DNA of 64,000 nucleotides from Eopsaltria australis (lineage: Eukaryota > Chordata > Aves > Passeriformes > Petroicidae): the NCBI GenBank assembly GCA_034509425.1, contig JAVTVJ010000220.1, positions 3,835,608 through 3,899,607 on the forward strand, given 5' to 3'. How positions within the stretch are numbered: position 1 is the stretch's first letter; the number at the start of each line of letters is the position of its first letter. Shown here piece by piece: positions 37,841-51,300 of the stretch. Under the pieces are notes generated by a model that had not been told where the DNA came from, did no database searches, and saw only the letters and a list, made by a program, of their open reading frames with translations. A program made the position numbers and the translations under genes.

Positions 37841-38614
37841 CAAGAACTTGGGAGGGGGAGGGCAAAAAAAAAATTAAAAGGGGAAAAAATTTTAAGAAAA
37901 AAAAAAAGGAGGTCCGGACCGAGCCTTTAAAATCAACAGGAAAACAATGCCAGCGGCATGGCAATATAGAAAGCCATCTGTTCACGATTTCTCCCTCTTT
38001 TTATTACAGGGATCACAACAAACAGGGAAAACCGGCTCTTGGAGAGAAACCGGCATCAGACACAGACGCTGATTAAATAAAAATTAAAAAAAAATACGAG
38101 GAGGAGGAGGGGGGAAAGAAAAATATTAAGAAAACCTGTGCGGAAAGGCGACAGAAGAAAAAAAATCATCCATAATATTTGGCTGTGCTGGAAACGCTGA
38201 CTCCCTTCCCTTGGATTTGAGCAGTGATGCAGCAGAAGCGCTCTCCGCTCGCTCTCGCTCCCTCTCTTCTCTCAGACTCTTTAAGAACATTGGCTGGAAA
38301 ATAATTTTCTTAGAGCGGTTCCAGTTTCTTCATCCATCGCGTCCAGTGCTTGGGAGAGATTAGTACGTTCAACTGAGATCGAGTCTGGGTGCCTGCTGTA
38401 TCCGAGCTGGGCTTGTGCTTTGGCTTGGGTTGGTTTTTTTTGGCTGCAAAACTGTCTGATGGCACAACTGCAACATAAAGGTTAAATATGGCACAGGAAA
38501 GAAAAAGAGGGGGGAGAAGGAAGGATTAGAGGAAAGAAACTAATATAAATCAGTAGAGGTTCTTTTTAGCGATGAGGTCTTTGATCTCTGCTGGGTCTTA
38601 CAGATCCTTCTTTT

Positions 38615-38662
38615 AGAGAGGGAGAGAGGAAGAACGGGGGAGAGAAGGGAAAAGGGGGGAGA
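38615..38662 (+). repeat. Polypurine tract
   Basis: About 48 bases almost entirely A and G on the plus strand, with runs GGGGG and GGGGGG. It lies just downstream of the candidate start site in FAM20C orientation. Purine/pyrimidine strand bias of this kind can form triplex DNA; no function is shown. Confidence 0.6.
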
Positions 38663-38757
38663 TCTTTGGCAGGTGCAGAGTGAAAACCTTTCAGCTACAC
38701 TGAATTCTGGAGACTGGTTGGACTAGTAGCTCTGCAGCTCCAGCTTTCAGTGGGTGT

Positions 38758-38817
38758 GTTAAATATTATGAGCGAGCCATGATTCCTGCCTTCCTCACGT
38801 CATAGTTAGGAGATTGG
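38758..38817 (-). promoter_or_regulatory. Candidate FAM20C core promoter: CCAAT, CRE-like, TATA-like
   Basis: Read on the minus strand, CCAAT (38817-38813) is followed by TGACGTGA (38802-38795), a near-consensus cAMP-response element, and then an AT-rich TAATATTTAA box near 38767-38758. The order and spacing suit a start site near 38730, giving a leader of about 1.1 kb. This is inferred from motifs only; transcription could instead start inside the CpG island. Confidence 0.4.
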
Positions 38818-38875
38818 CTAAATAAACGCTACAGTGATAGTAACAGGAAAACCTCAACCAAAAGCGGGTTTTTTT

Positions 38876-38906
38876 CCCTCCTCTCCTCCCTCCTTCCCAC
38901 CCCCCC
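38876..38906 (+). repeat. Polypyrimidine tract, G-rich on the FAM20C sense strand
   Basis: A C/T run ending in seven Cs, upstream of the CCAAT motif. On the minus strand it has four G-tracts of three or more bases, but one loop is nine bases, so quadruplex potential is marginal. It resembles GA-rich boxes found near CpG-island promoters. Confidence 0.55.
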
Positions 38907-39364
38907 TTTTCATTCTACTGCAGCTCCAACTGGGGCAAGGAGAGGGCGTCTGTTCCACAAAGGTTTGGGAAAAAAATATAAAGAGGGAAAAAAAAAAAAA
39001 AAAAGCGGTAGAGGAGAGAGGAATCTGCACTAACAGCATTGAGAAGCAGCAGCGCGGTGTGTGCCGGGCTGGGATGGGCGGCTCTGCTCCGTCAGCGGCC
39101 GGGCTGGTGAGTGGCGCAGTGCCCGCTGCCCTCGCCCCCGGCCCGGCAAGGTCAGCCCGGGGAGCCCGGGGAACAGCGTCTGTGTCTGATCGCAGATCCC
39201 GCCGCTGTGATAATCCGGGAGCGTGCTGCCCTCCCTCCCTGCTGCCCTCCCTGCTGCCGCCTGCCCCGCGCTGCTGGCTCCGTGTCTGGGTGGCCCGATG
39301 GGCTAATGGGAGTGGTGGCCTTGGGGCCAGCGCAGCCCGCGGAGTGCTGGTGGCAGTGGTCTAA

Positions 39365-42300
39365 GAGGAGGGCACTCTGGAGGAAGGAACAGCCTGTTCC
39401 TGGTTCTTCAGGACAGGGATGCTCAGAGCTGCTGATTTTTGTCTCTGGTCCATAGCAGGGCTCCAATGGTTCCTGAGTTGGGCTGGAGGAGCAGTGAGAA
39501 AGGTGAAGTGCTGACTGACCCACCACCACCACCTTTCCACAGAATCATCTCAGTGCTGAATGTGATGGTCCATTTTTTCCCGCGTTAAGCCACATTAAAG
39601 TACTTATTTTCCTCAAAAAGCCTTCTCTCATCTACCAGGCTCCATCCAGCACTGTTCCCTCACTGGTGCTTCTGTTTGTGCTTGTGCTGGGATCTGGGGG
39701 TGTGTGATCCACCCCTGCTAGGGAAGGGTTCCCTTTTTCTGCTGTAAGGGTAGAAATGGGGATTTGTGTCCAGCCACCTGGATTTCAGCCCTACCTCCCT
39801 GTCCATGTACTCCATGTACCCTGGCCCCTTCACTTTCAGAGCAAGTGCAATGTTTGCATTCAAGTTACCTCCTCTGGCTTCAAACATTTGCCTTCAAGAC
39901 TTCATAAAACCCCCAAAAGTTTTGATAACTGCTGATTATTGTTTGAGCAGATTTGTAAGTACCAAACTTCTGTGCTTTGAGCCACAGGGTCTTTGTAATC
40001 GTGCCTGGTTTGGGCAGTTGTTAGTTAGAAATAGAAGATAGTTGTTTATTATTTAACTTTCCAAGTTAGCTTGGTCTGAGTAAGGAAAATGTAAATATTT
40101 CTCCTTAACTAAACTCTGTGCCTTCATATGGAATTCCAGTATGTGGCAAAGAGCTTTTCATTTCTGCTGTGCTGTGTGTTGGACCAGCATTAGCCCTGTA
40201 ATTGCTGGCATTATGTAAACAAGAAAATAATAAGTTCTTAATGGAATATTATGACATCAGTAAGTCATTGCATGCAGCTCATTTCAATAATATAAATGAA
40301 ATCAAGTCCTTTACATCAACTCTTTATTTTATTTTTGGTCATTGAATTAAAATCTTTTCTCTCTTTTATTGAAGTACTTGAATGTTATTGGGAATTTCAC
40401 ATTGAATTGCTACAATCACAAGCCAGGATTGCTTTGGATCTAACAGGCTTTTTAATTTGGTATTACAAATTGGCACTCAGCACTTCTTTGCATGTTCTAC
40501 CTTTGCTTTCATTTAATAACACAATCAAGAATTCAGGAGGGGTTACTGTCGTATATCCTGGCATTTCTTCATTGTTTTGTGCATGAATTAATAGCTTATC
40601 TGCTGCTGAAATCTGTGTAGATGTTTATTTTCCCCATTTTTGTCTGCCTGCCTCACTGAGCAGCGACAATGGTCAGTGTACGTGATAGTGTATTCAGGTA
40701 AATAAATGAAGCATGGTTTTGGGTGAGTAAACGTACCCAGCCACTATTTTCTGTTATAACGGTTTACAGCCGTCTGATGTAAAGCCTGAATGCAGCAGGG
40801 CAAGCTGTAAGTCAGGCCTGGGTGCACACTTTGAATCAGTGTAATATTTTTATTGTTACTTCTAATGGAAAAATGGATTTTTCCTTTCTGAGAGCCTCTA
40901 TCTATGGTGCTGGAAGTCCTGAGGGCACCACATGCCCTGCCTGGCCCCTGTGGCCACGCTGCCCAGGGTGCTTTTCCTGCTCTCCCTCTCCTTCTTCCCA
41001 CTGAAGATTCATGCGCTGACCTAATTTATTGGTGCTTTGCCTTATAAACACAGATCCCACTTGCAATCTAATGGGTGCTGCATGTTAACCTCCCACACTG
41101 CCAAAATCACTTTTATTGCTGAGGAATACACTCAGTACTGAACAGGAGGTGATTCCATAAACCTGAGTTCACTGTCAACTTTTTCTGTGTACGAAGAATC
41201 AGCAAGTTTCAAGTGGTGTGCTGATATTTTTTTAATAATGCACACTAATGTTCTTTTGGCTGTCTTCCAGCCCAGGGTTTTGGTAGGTATTTGGTAATTT
41301 TTTTTTGATGAATCTTGGCCTAATCTCCACTCCCAAATCACAGAGGCGGTGTGGTCACCCTCTCCTTCCCATGGTGGCTTTGCTAAGGTTTCCTGAAGGG
41401 GCACTGAGCTGCAAGATGGAGTTAAATAGTGCTGAAAGGAGGGGCTGAAGGGCTGGTCCTGTCACATCATCAGGGCTGGGCAAAGGGGGGCTCTTCGTGG
41501 AAACGCATCACCAGCCTCAACTGATTTCAGAAAGCCAAAGCTTCCACTTCCAGCCTTTTGCTTGTGAGTGTTCCCATTCTTTAATTTGGGATACAATATT
41601 CTGGATGGTCTAAACTCCTGAGGATTTCTTGATCAACCTGTTGAAAGCACTGAGCTCATTATTCTATTAAGGCAGTGGAACAGGAGGTTTTTTTCCCTGC
41701 CTTTTTGCTACTCCTCAGCTGTTGCTGCTGCAGATCAAGGCTTGGCTCCTCAGCTGGTATCAGCTGGCCCTGGTTTCAATGAAATGCCATCTAATTATAT
41801 CAGCTGAGGATCTGGGCCACAATGCTTAATTCTTCCACTTTTTGGAACAAAGAGCTGCCTGGCCATGCAAGAACAAAATTCTTGTTGTTGCTGGAGCAAA
41901 GGGGTTGGGCCTGTGGAGGGATCACATTTGCTGGAGGCATTCAAGTGGAGTAGTGATCCTGTATATAGCTGCATTACAGAGGGGCTGAGAAATTACCTTC
42001 CTAAGTGGTAGGATGTTATAAAGGAAAATTAGTTGTTAGGAGGTTGTGTTCTTATCTAAAAATTATCCCTGAGACCAAGTCAAAACAAATTATCTTGATG
42101 TGCATGACATAAGAGCATGCACTGCTTGAGTTACCATGATTTCATCTTCTTATAGCAGCTAATTCCCCTAAAAATAATTGCGATCAAATAGCCTGTGTTC
42201 CTTGTGGACTTTCTGAGTTACTGCAGGAATCTTTGTAAAGTGTAGAAAACACGGCTTGCTAAATTACACAGAAAATAATTTTGCAGTTTCAGTGAAATTG

Positions 42301-45300
42301 AGGAAGCTACCTGATTTATGCCAGGAAAAAAATGCATCCTGATGCTAAAACAAAATGGACAGAGGAAGCTTCTGCCTACTGCAGTGTGCAGCCACACACA
42401 GGCCCATTTGAGTGCACACAAAACTATGAACAGCTTAATTGTATACTGAAGAGTCTCATTTGGGAATTTTTTTTTTTTTAGTCTAATTTTGATTTGTATG
42501 GATGTTTTGACATCTCAGCTTGAGCTTTTCTCCTCTTGGATGGCTAATTTTTCAGTCAGATAATTAGAAAAAATAAACCACCTGAGAAACTGAGAGCAAA
42601 CCACAAGACATTTTAAGCATGTGACAGCCTGAAATAGAAATTAAAATACTAATAGAAACCCTCATGGGAGAGTCTTACAACTAGGCAGTGTATCCTAACA
42701 GGCTGTGAATTACTGTGCCCCTGGGAGGCACCAGGATTCTCCCCAACTTGGAAGCTCCTTGCCAATGTGATTCTGAGAAGTTCCTTCAGTTCTGCCTCCT
42801 TGTCTGATGGGAAGGATACCCTGGAGCATTTTGAGATATATTAATAAAAGCCACTACAGGAGGGAAATGGTGGTAGTTTAGGTCTTGCTTCTTTGGAGAA
42901 TAATTCATACTCCTGACTTTAACCCCACGAGAAATTCAGAATCCTAAAAATATTCTTTATAGGAAGGTCTGAAACACTGGGACTTGGGGTGAGTCCTTGA
43001 GTCATGAAACCCCTTAAACTTAGCAGTGACCTCATTTCTTGGCTTGGTGGGAGCTTCCTTTCTGCTGAATTGCCTCTTGCCCTGTGTTTTGAGCCTCTCC
43101 TTGCCCCTTCTGCCAGGGCACTCCAGTGCTGCTGTAACCCTGCTGAGGCAGCTGCTCCAGCCCCAGCCTGTGCAGCTCCTGCTGCACAGCCCTGAGATCA
43201 GAATGAACCCGTTCTAGCCTGAATTAATGTGGGCTCAGGGGTGGTTTGGCCTCCATGAAGATGTGGGGAGTCTGCTGTTATTTTGCCAAGGGAGGTGGCA
43301 ATGTCTTGGGGTCTCTCTCCCTCCCTTCCCATCAGCAGGATGGGCTTCCCTGGAACTGTTTTGTTGTCAGTAATTTCTATTCTTCTAGTCCTACATTTGT
43401 TTTTGTTTCCCTAAGGGCTTTTTAAAATACTGTCTCACTTTGTGGATTGTTCTTTTTGATATGTTGCAATAGTAAATTTTAGTGATTAGATGTTGCTATT
43501 TTGCATTTGCTGTTGAAGGCTGGAGGTGTGTAGCCCCTGTGGTAAAGCAGCTGTGCTGTTTTGGGGGAGGGATGATCTATGAGTTTGGGAAAGTGTCAGG
43601 GTGTTGGGGGCAAGTTTGTTTTCTGTAACCATTTTTTCTTGTCAGGCCTTGGGCTTCTCCAAAGCATGGGCTCAAAAACACTTGAGACAATTTCGGGTGC
43701 CTGAGCTGGAGGCATAATTGCCACAGACTCCCTTGTAAATCAGACCTAATTGCCTTTGGGTTTGTCACTTAGTTGAGAGACCAACATGGTTTCAACGTAT
43801 AGGTTGGAGCAATATGATTTGATTTATCTGCTCTCTCTCTTCAGAGAGGGCTGCTTTGGGGCAGGGAGTCTCCTGTGTTCTGAGTTTGTCCAGAGCCTAC
43901 AGCAAGTGAGCTGTGTCCTCAGGTGAAATACAGGTTAGCAGGAGGGTGGGGATATTATCCATACCCAGCACCTGTAATCCAGTGGTGAAAGGAGTTGCTC
44001 ACTTACCTTCACTGCTGGAAGATAAAACCCCAGGCAGTTGCCAAGAAGTGTGTCAAGGTTATGACTCTCAGGTGGGCTGGAAACATGAATGTCAGACATG
44101 CAAAGTGAAAGTGGTTTCAAACGCAGGCTTTGTCCTTGTCGGGTTCTTTGAAGATTGAGGTAACTTAAAAAGAAGGGGGGAAAAAAAGGTTTCCATGGAA
44201 ATTTTTGAAGCCAGAGGAGTGAATATTGGTGTTCACTTTGTTCTGTGTTCTTCACAGCTGATAGAAGTCACAGTGTAAATGGACTTAACTGCTGAGTGAC
44301 CTTTGACAAAGCCAGATAGGAAGTCTTTGTTGTTGTTGTCAGTGATGGTAATTTCCTTTTTTTTCCAAGGTAAGAAGTCTTTTTCAGTGTGGTGATTCAC
44401 TAGTTTTAACTGAAACTTTGAGACAGAGACATGGTGACAAGATAGCGATTGCAGTGAGTAACAAGGCTCAGTCAATTATTGACTAGCCCATCTCAGCACC
44501 TTTGTTTTCCTTGCTGACAAAATATCACAACCTTTGTACAAAGAGCTGAGGCGGCAGGAACACAGCATTGCTCATTCTGGATGTCACTGTGAGAAATGAA
44601 CGTTTGCTTGTTATAAAGTGAATTGAATTCTCTCCTCGCAAAGTTTCTTCCCATTATCTTTTGGATTAGCGCTCTGTACATGGCTGTCTGCTCTGATTTC
44701 TGTCCTTTCTCATAGGAAAACATGCAGAAGAGGTAAAAGCCCATTCAAGGGCTGTTTTCTGAAAGATTTTACAAGACACCATAGCACAGCCAGCTGGAGC
44801 AGGGCTAGGACGGCCCAGATCTCATCTGGAACTCTTCAGACATGACTGCCATACATACAAATGCTAATGTGTTGACTCATATTTCTGAATCCTTCTTCAG
44901 GAGGCATATCTGCTACTGGTACTGGAGATAATAATTTCAAGATCATGTGGGCTTTGTAGTGACAGTGGCTGCACAGCTCTGCTATGCTCACATTTTGTGG
45001 TGCAAAGGTGTGCAGCTCCCTTTCTCTTTTCCAGCTCTCTTCAAGTATAGATTGTGCCCTTCTGGAAGTTTAGTCAGGGCACGGGGATGGGACTTTCCTG
45101 TGCATTTTGCAGAGGTGTTACTCCATTCAGCACTGGTGTAGCTCTGAGAAAGGGTTAATGCTCAAGATCCCTGAAAGAGTAGCGCCATGGCTCAAAGCTT
45201 TTTGCCTTGATGTGACAGGAAGAGGCTTTCCCAGTTGGATCTGATTCCCTCAGCTTGAGGTGAGCCAGCAAAACCTGCCTGGCTTCCTCACATGCTCACT

Positions 45301-48300
45301 GAAATCAACAGAAGTTTGATATTCAAGGACTGAACAGATTGAAGTGAGAGGCTGGTGAAGCCCTTGCACATAATTCCATCACCAGGAGCAGAGGTCCTGC
45401 TTAGCTCGTAGTGAATGACACCATAAGTGTGAGCAGAGTTCCTGCCCAACTCACTCATGATCACCACTTTGCTGGACTAAGTTCTGCAAGACTCAAATTA
45501 ATGATATTGGAGACCTTCATGTAGGGCCACAGATAAGTTTTGCTTGTTATTCATAGGGTCCACTTTAGAATTCCAGTCTACAAATGCAGTTGAGGTGGGC
45601 AAGTCAAGTTCTAGGGGTAATAAAGTGAAAATTAAATTTAGTATTTACAGTGTGCAGTGATGCAATTAAGGTTCCTGGCATCTGATTGCTTCTGTCCCAC
45701 AGATAAATAAGCCAGCAAGAAAAATAAAAGTTGCACGAAGAGCAAAGTAGGAGCAAATTCAAAAATGCATCAAAGAATTGAAACTGGCAGAGTTTACAAA
45801 AAAAAAAGCTTTTGAAAAAACCCCAAAGTTAAAAGGATAAAGATCAAAGGAAGAACAAAAGGAAATAGGGACAAATAAATTAAAGAACAAAATTATGAAG
45901 CAAAAGAGCAAAATGTCTTATACAGAAGAACTCAAAATGAAGGACACAGAAAAATGATGAAACAAGGGAATAACAAATGGTGAGATGCAGCTTTGAGTAT
46001 TGTTTGTGTAGGTGTTCGTAGTGCAATATGAACACTTCCTTTATAATTTCAATTTTCTTTCCTTTTATTGTTTCTCAACCCAGAAAAGATAATTATAAGT
46101 TCCTTCTAATAATAATTACAGGTAGGCTGTGCCTTCTGCCTCTGGGATCTCACAGAACTAGAGTTGTGGGTAGCCAAAACCTGCTTGGATGCTCTGCTGC
46201 GTACTCCTGGCAGGAGTGGGTGGGGGTTGCAGATGGCAAAGGGCAGAGCACTGGAAAGTGCTGGAATTTGGGTAGGACTTGGGGGTGTTCCTGACAGTCG
46301 GGTGAAGGCTTGTGGAGGATGGGGAGGAGTCTTTGATGAGGTCTGACAATGTGTGACTGGTCCCATCTGCTGCTATGGAGAGGTGCACAGGAACATGAAG
46401 TACTTCTGCAGTCCACAGGGTACTTTATGCACTGAGGATGATGCCATTTTCCAGAGTCTCATCATGTACCTGTTAGTTGAAAACTCAGTGTGGAGATCAG
46501 CATATAAATTAGGGTCAAAGGTCCCCATGTGCCCCCTGCACTGGTGCTCAGGGCACAGCAGCCCTGGGTGAGGGCTGAGGCTGCTCTGGGCGTGTAGCAG
46601 ATGCCCAAGCACACTCCAGGGTGATCCCATTACAGAGGCAGCACAAAAGTCACAGAGCTTAATCACTCTATTTTCCACCTGTTTGGTATTACAAACCTTT
46701 GGCAAAATGGGAGTGGAGTGGCCAATGTATCTCCTGGGTCCAGCCAGACACAAACCATTTTCCTTGCCAGGGAACTTTCCCCTTCACACTTGGTCTGGCA
46801 TTTTGGTTTATTCTCAGAAGGAAGACATTGGCATTGCTGCAAAACAATTCAGGAGAGGTAAGGGTGCTGGAAGGCACTAAAATGCCAATAGTCTGTGGTA
46901 AGTTGACCCTGGATGGACACCAGGTACCCACTCAAACTGCTCTATCAGCCCCCTCCTCAGCTGGACAGGGGAGGCAAAATAAAACAAAAGTCTTGAGTGT
47001 TGAGATAAGGGCAGGGAGAGATTAACCAACAATTACTGTTACAGGCAAAGTAGTCTCAACTTGGGTAAACAAGTTTAATTTTTTGCCAATCAAATCAGAG
47101 GAGGGTAATGAGAAAGAAAATCAAAACTTTCTTCCCAGGCTCAACTTCACTTGTATTTTCTCTACCTGCTGCCCCCAAAGTGGCACAGGGGGACAGGGGA
47201 TGGGTCCTTCACCAGGGGCTGCAGGGAAGTCTCTGGAGCAGCCCTTACCCCTCCCTCCCCGACCTGGGTGTCTGCAGGTTGTTGCTCTTGCGTAGCCTCT
47301 TCTCTCCTGGCTGTAGCTGTGAAGTTTTGTGGGGTTATTCCCTTTCTCAAACACATATCCCAGAGAAGCACCATTAGTGGGCTCAGCAGGTCCCCCTTGG
47401 GCCATTCATTGGCTCCACTGGGCACAGGGGAAGCTTCTGGCACCTTCTCACTGTAGCCCCCCCTCTATGCAAACCTTGCCACGCAAAATGAATATTTAAC
47501 CCTACCCCAGAGGGAAATGTTGGCAGTTTGTGTGCCCTGGAGCCTCTTTTCCACCATTAAATTTATGGAGGCCATGCTCTGGTGCAGCAGCTCATCTGCT
47601 CCTGCTGTGGCAGCAGGAAATGGGTGAGGACTACAAATGTGCTCCTGGTTGGAGGAAGTGCCATCTGAAGTAATTTTGTTCTTCACTTGCTGGCACCTGA
47701 CAGCCAGGAAGGGCTGAGGAACAAACTGCAGTAAAGGAGAGTGAGGAGAGAAAAAAGGGCTGAGCCTTAAAGAGGTGAGAGACACAGCAGTGGCAGTTGC
47801 TTCTGAATTCTTTTAATAGAAAGGTCTGTGGAAAATCATTTTCCCCTTCTCTTTGCTCTCCAGACCCCAGTGTTCAAAGGGCAGGGGCAACTTCAACTGC
47901 TGCCAGCTGGATCCTCCAGAAGTGCCATTCTTTCAGCTGGGGCAGGCTAATGCCAATAGTGGGAAAACCTACCCTGGATGCTGAATATTCACAGTTGCAT
48001 TCTTGAAACCCAAGCTGAACTTTTATTTAGTCTGAGTCATGATTCAAAAAAATAAAATATGCACATATCACAGTTGTGAAGAAAAGCAGCAGAAATGGCT
48101 TTTTGGCACAAACATATGCAAGCCATATTTCTCCAGAAGTAATTTCCCATGGAAATTTAACCTCTGAAGGACACTGAAGTTAAATTAAACTGTAGGTTTG
48201 GTAACATAAGATGCTATTGTCAGTCTGGCAAGTCTGGCAGCCGTGGAGGAGTAACACAATATGAAAGAAATGGTACACCCGTATTTAGAGCTGAAAACAA

Positions 48301-51300
48301 GGAGCTTTTCCCAGAGTCTGCATTAATGTTGCCATCCCTTTGTGACTATGGCCTTGTCATTTAATCTCATTGCATCATCTGAAAATGGCTGTGAAATTAG
48401 TACCATATGTAGCCAGCACATAAAGGCCAGGGGAATAAATCACAGTGAGAGAAGATCACATTGTCCTTAAAGAGGAGAACTTTGGGAATGTGCACATCTG
48501 AAGCAACTTTCTCATTTGCCTGATGGGTGAGGGGGCACGTGGTGAGTGCTGGCCCTGCTTGAGGTGGGGGGACCCAGTGGCATCTCTGTGCTGATCTTCC
48601 ACAGAAGGTAGATGAGCCCTGTAGCTCCCCCAGTTGCTGACAGTTCCATCGTGGTGATGGTCTGGGACCTGTGAGTGCTGGGGGCTGCCTGTGCCTGGGC
48701 TGGCCTGGCCAGCCAGATGTGCCTCTGCTAATAATAACAGGAATTGCCCCATGAGCAAAGCTCCATCTGGGCCACTCATGTAAGCTCAGGGTATGTGCTC
48801 TTCTCCTCCAGGACAGGTTATGTAATCACATCAGAAATCAAATAGACAATTTGGATTTCACCTTTTTCTGAACATCTGGTTGTTCACGTTTCAGGCCTGC
48901 TGATTCCATAGGGATCCTGGTTAGAAAAAGGTTTTCTGTGCATACAAGCATGGAAAACAAATGCTGAAAGGTTGCCCAGACAGTGACCTTGGAATTAATT
49001 TTCAAATTTGAATGAATATATTTTCTCCACTCAAAGTTCCCATAAGAGCAGTGCTGTGGTGTGTGACCTCTCTAGCCCTAACTCGGTGCTTATTTGAAAG
49101 AGTCCCTCTTTTCTCTAATGCTGCATTGCTGCTTTTGAAATCAGCAGAGAGAAGGGCAGTGGAGCCCTGCAATGAGAGGTGACCTAAAGCTGGTGGCATC
49201 TACAAAGCGAGTCCAGTTGACTTCAGCAGGCTTTGGAGTGAGCTTGTAAAAGGCTTCTGGCAGGGCACTCTGTGGTGCCCTCACTGTGTTTTTATTCCCT
49301 CCCTTTGCTGGTCTCAGACAGTGTGAACCTACTGACCTCTGGTGCATGCTGATCATCTTCTGTTTTTCACCAGGGAGGCAAAGCTTGGGACAAGTTTTGC
49401 TGGAGAATTGTCAGAGAAGTGATTGCAGCTTTTAATTTGCTTGACTTACTGGCTGAGGTCCATGTTGGCAGATCCTTCAGTAGCTCGTTATTGTTGGAGG
49501 CTTTTCTCCATGGGTGTTCTCTGCAGCTGTGCTGAAGGTATCTGCTACACCCCAAGCTGTGTCCCCACCTCAGGATCCTCTTCTCCAGTGAGCAAAATCA
49601 ATGGGATTTTTTTTTTCGCCCCAGCAGCAGGATGCAAACATAAAGAAAGGTTTCACGGCCTTGTTCTTGATGGTTTTGAGTCCAGGGACTTTGAGGAAAT
49701 AAGATAAGTGCAATAGTCTGTTCCTTCAAAGTCCCCACAGCATTTTTAACTGTGTTTCTGATCATTGTAGTAGATAATAAATACAATACATGCACCCATG
49801 CACATAAAACAGCATTATTTTGTGCTTAGTCCATGTGTTTCATGTAGGAATCTCGATGATGGCCAGATCAGTAAATGACTCTCATTTTTAATGGAAATCA
49901 GAAACACAACAGATGTACTGTACACTGAAAAGAGTTAAAAATAGCTGTTTGCAATCTCTGTGCTTGCCTTTAAACAAAATACATGATACAGAGCAGTGGT
50001 GGTTTAGCATACGAAGGCTTTAACATCCAATATTTCTGAGAGTTTGCCAGGTTTGTGCAGGGAGGTCTTGAAGTTAATGGCAAATTTCATAGACAGGATT
50101 TCTGCTAACATCTTAACTCTCTCCATGGTCAAACCCTCTGACTGCTGTGAAACTCTTTATGACCACTTGCACATTGCAGTAAATTTGTGAAAAGATATGG
50201 AAAGCCCAGCAGAAGTTGGTTCCCATCCCTGCCCTACTGGGGAACTGGGTGTTTTTATTTGGTTTGTGCTGGATAAATTGAGATGTTAATTCTGGGTCAT
50301 GCAGCAAAATGTTTTTAATGCTGGTGCCTCTTTCTTACGACTGGTGCCACTTCTTTCTCATTACAAATCAGAATAACTAGTGGAGAATTACATGGGGGAT
50401 TGGCTGCATCTGGCAAACCTGGATTGATTCCAACGTGCTGCATAACTCCAGTCCTTGGGAGAAAAGGATTTGCCTTTAAGAGTTAAGTGCTGCCCCAATG
50501 TGTACATCTCCCAGTGTGCCTGGCCTCACTGCAGCTGTCAAATGACTGGGGAGCCTTTATGTAAATCATTTTGATAATGCACATTTGTAAGCTGGTGTAA
50601 AGAAAGCATTTTCTTATGAATGTTATATAGTGGAGGAGCTTCATCTCCACATCACACTTATGCTTTAATGCACAACAGCTTTTAGTAGTCTCTGTGTCAG
50701 ATGCTCTGTGTAGACTCAGAGATAAGTCTTAGAGAGCAATTACCCAAACTACCTGAAAGGCTGATTTTTTAAAGAGGAATTTTACCTATTTCTGCTGACT
50801 TCCGTACAGCACATTTTTGATTCAATATGTTTTTCTTGTTTAAAAAAGACCTTGTTTTCCCAGAGTGCTAAAAAAAGCCCTTTGAAACACCATGAGACTA
50901 TAGTGATGAGCTATGCTAGAGAAACCAATATTATATATTTCATCATTTGTCTGCTGTCCTTGCCAAACTTCTAATTTAGCAGTGCACAGTAGTGCACCAA
51001 AGTGAGTCATGAATTCTTCAGTATAATTACCACGCAGTGCAAAACCAAGGCTACAGAAGTCTGAACCTTTTCCTGTCTGTCGTTTTTCCCTTTACTCACT
51101 TTTCCAATACCATATGCTGTGCAGGAAAGCTGTGCATTGCATCACAGCTTCAGCCCTGTTCTCAGCAGATATGATTAAAGGCTAAATTTCAAGTTAATAA
51201 CTAAAAATCCTTTTCTGTGGGACAGTCACAAAAGAAAGAAGAGGTGTTAGGTTTCTTTTGCAGCTAAAATGCGGGGTTTTTTAGGGAAAATGCCCTGATA

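Noticed and set aside
38834..39364. 176-codon plus-strand open frame right of the promoter
   Set aside because: Low-complexity Ser/Pro/Lys and Ala/Arg composition, crosses poly-A and polypyrimidine tracts, and has no recognisable domain. Kept only as a possible non-coding divergent transcript.
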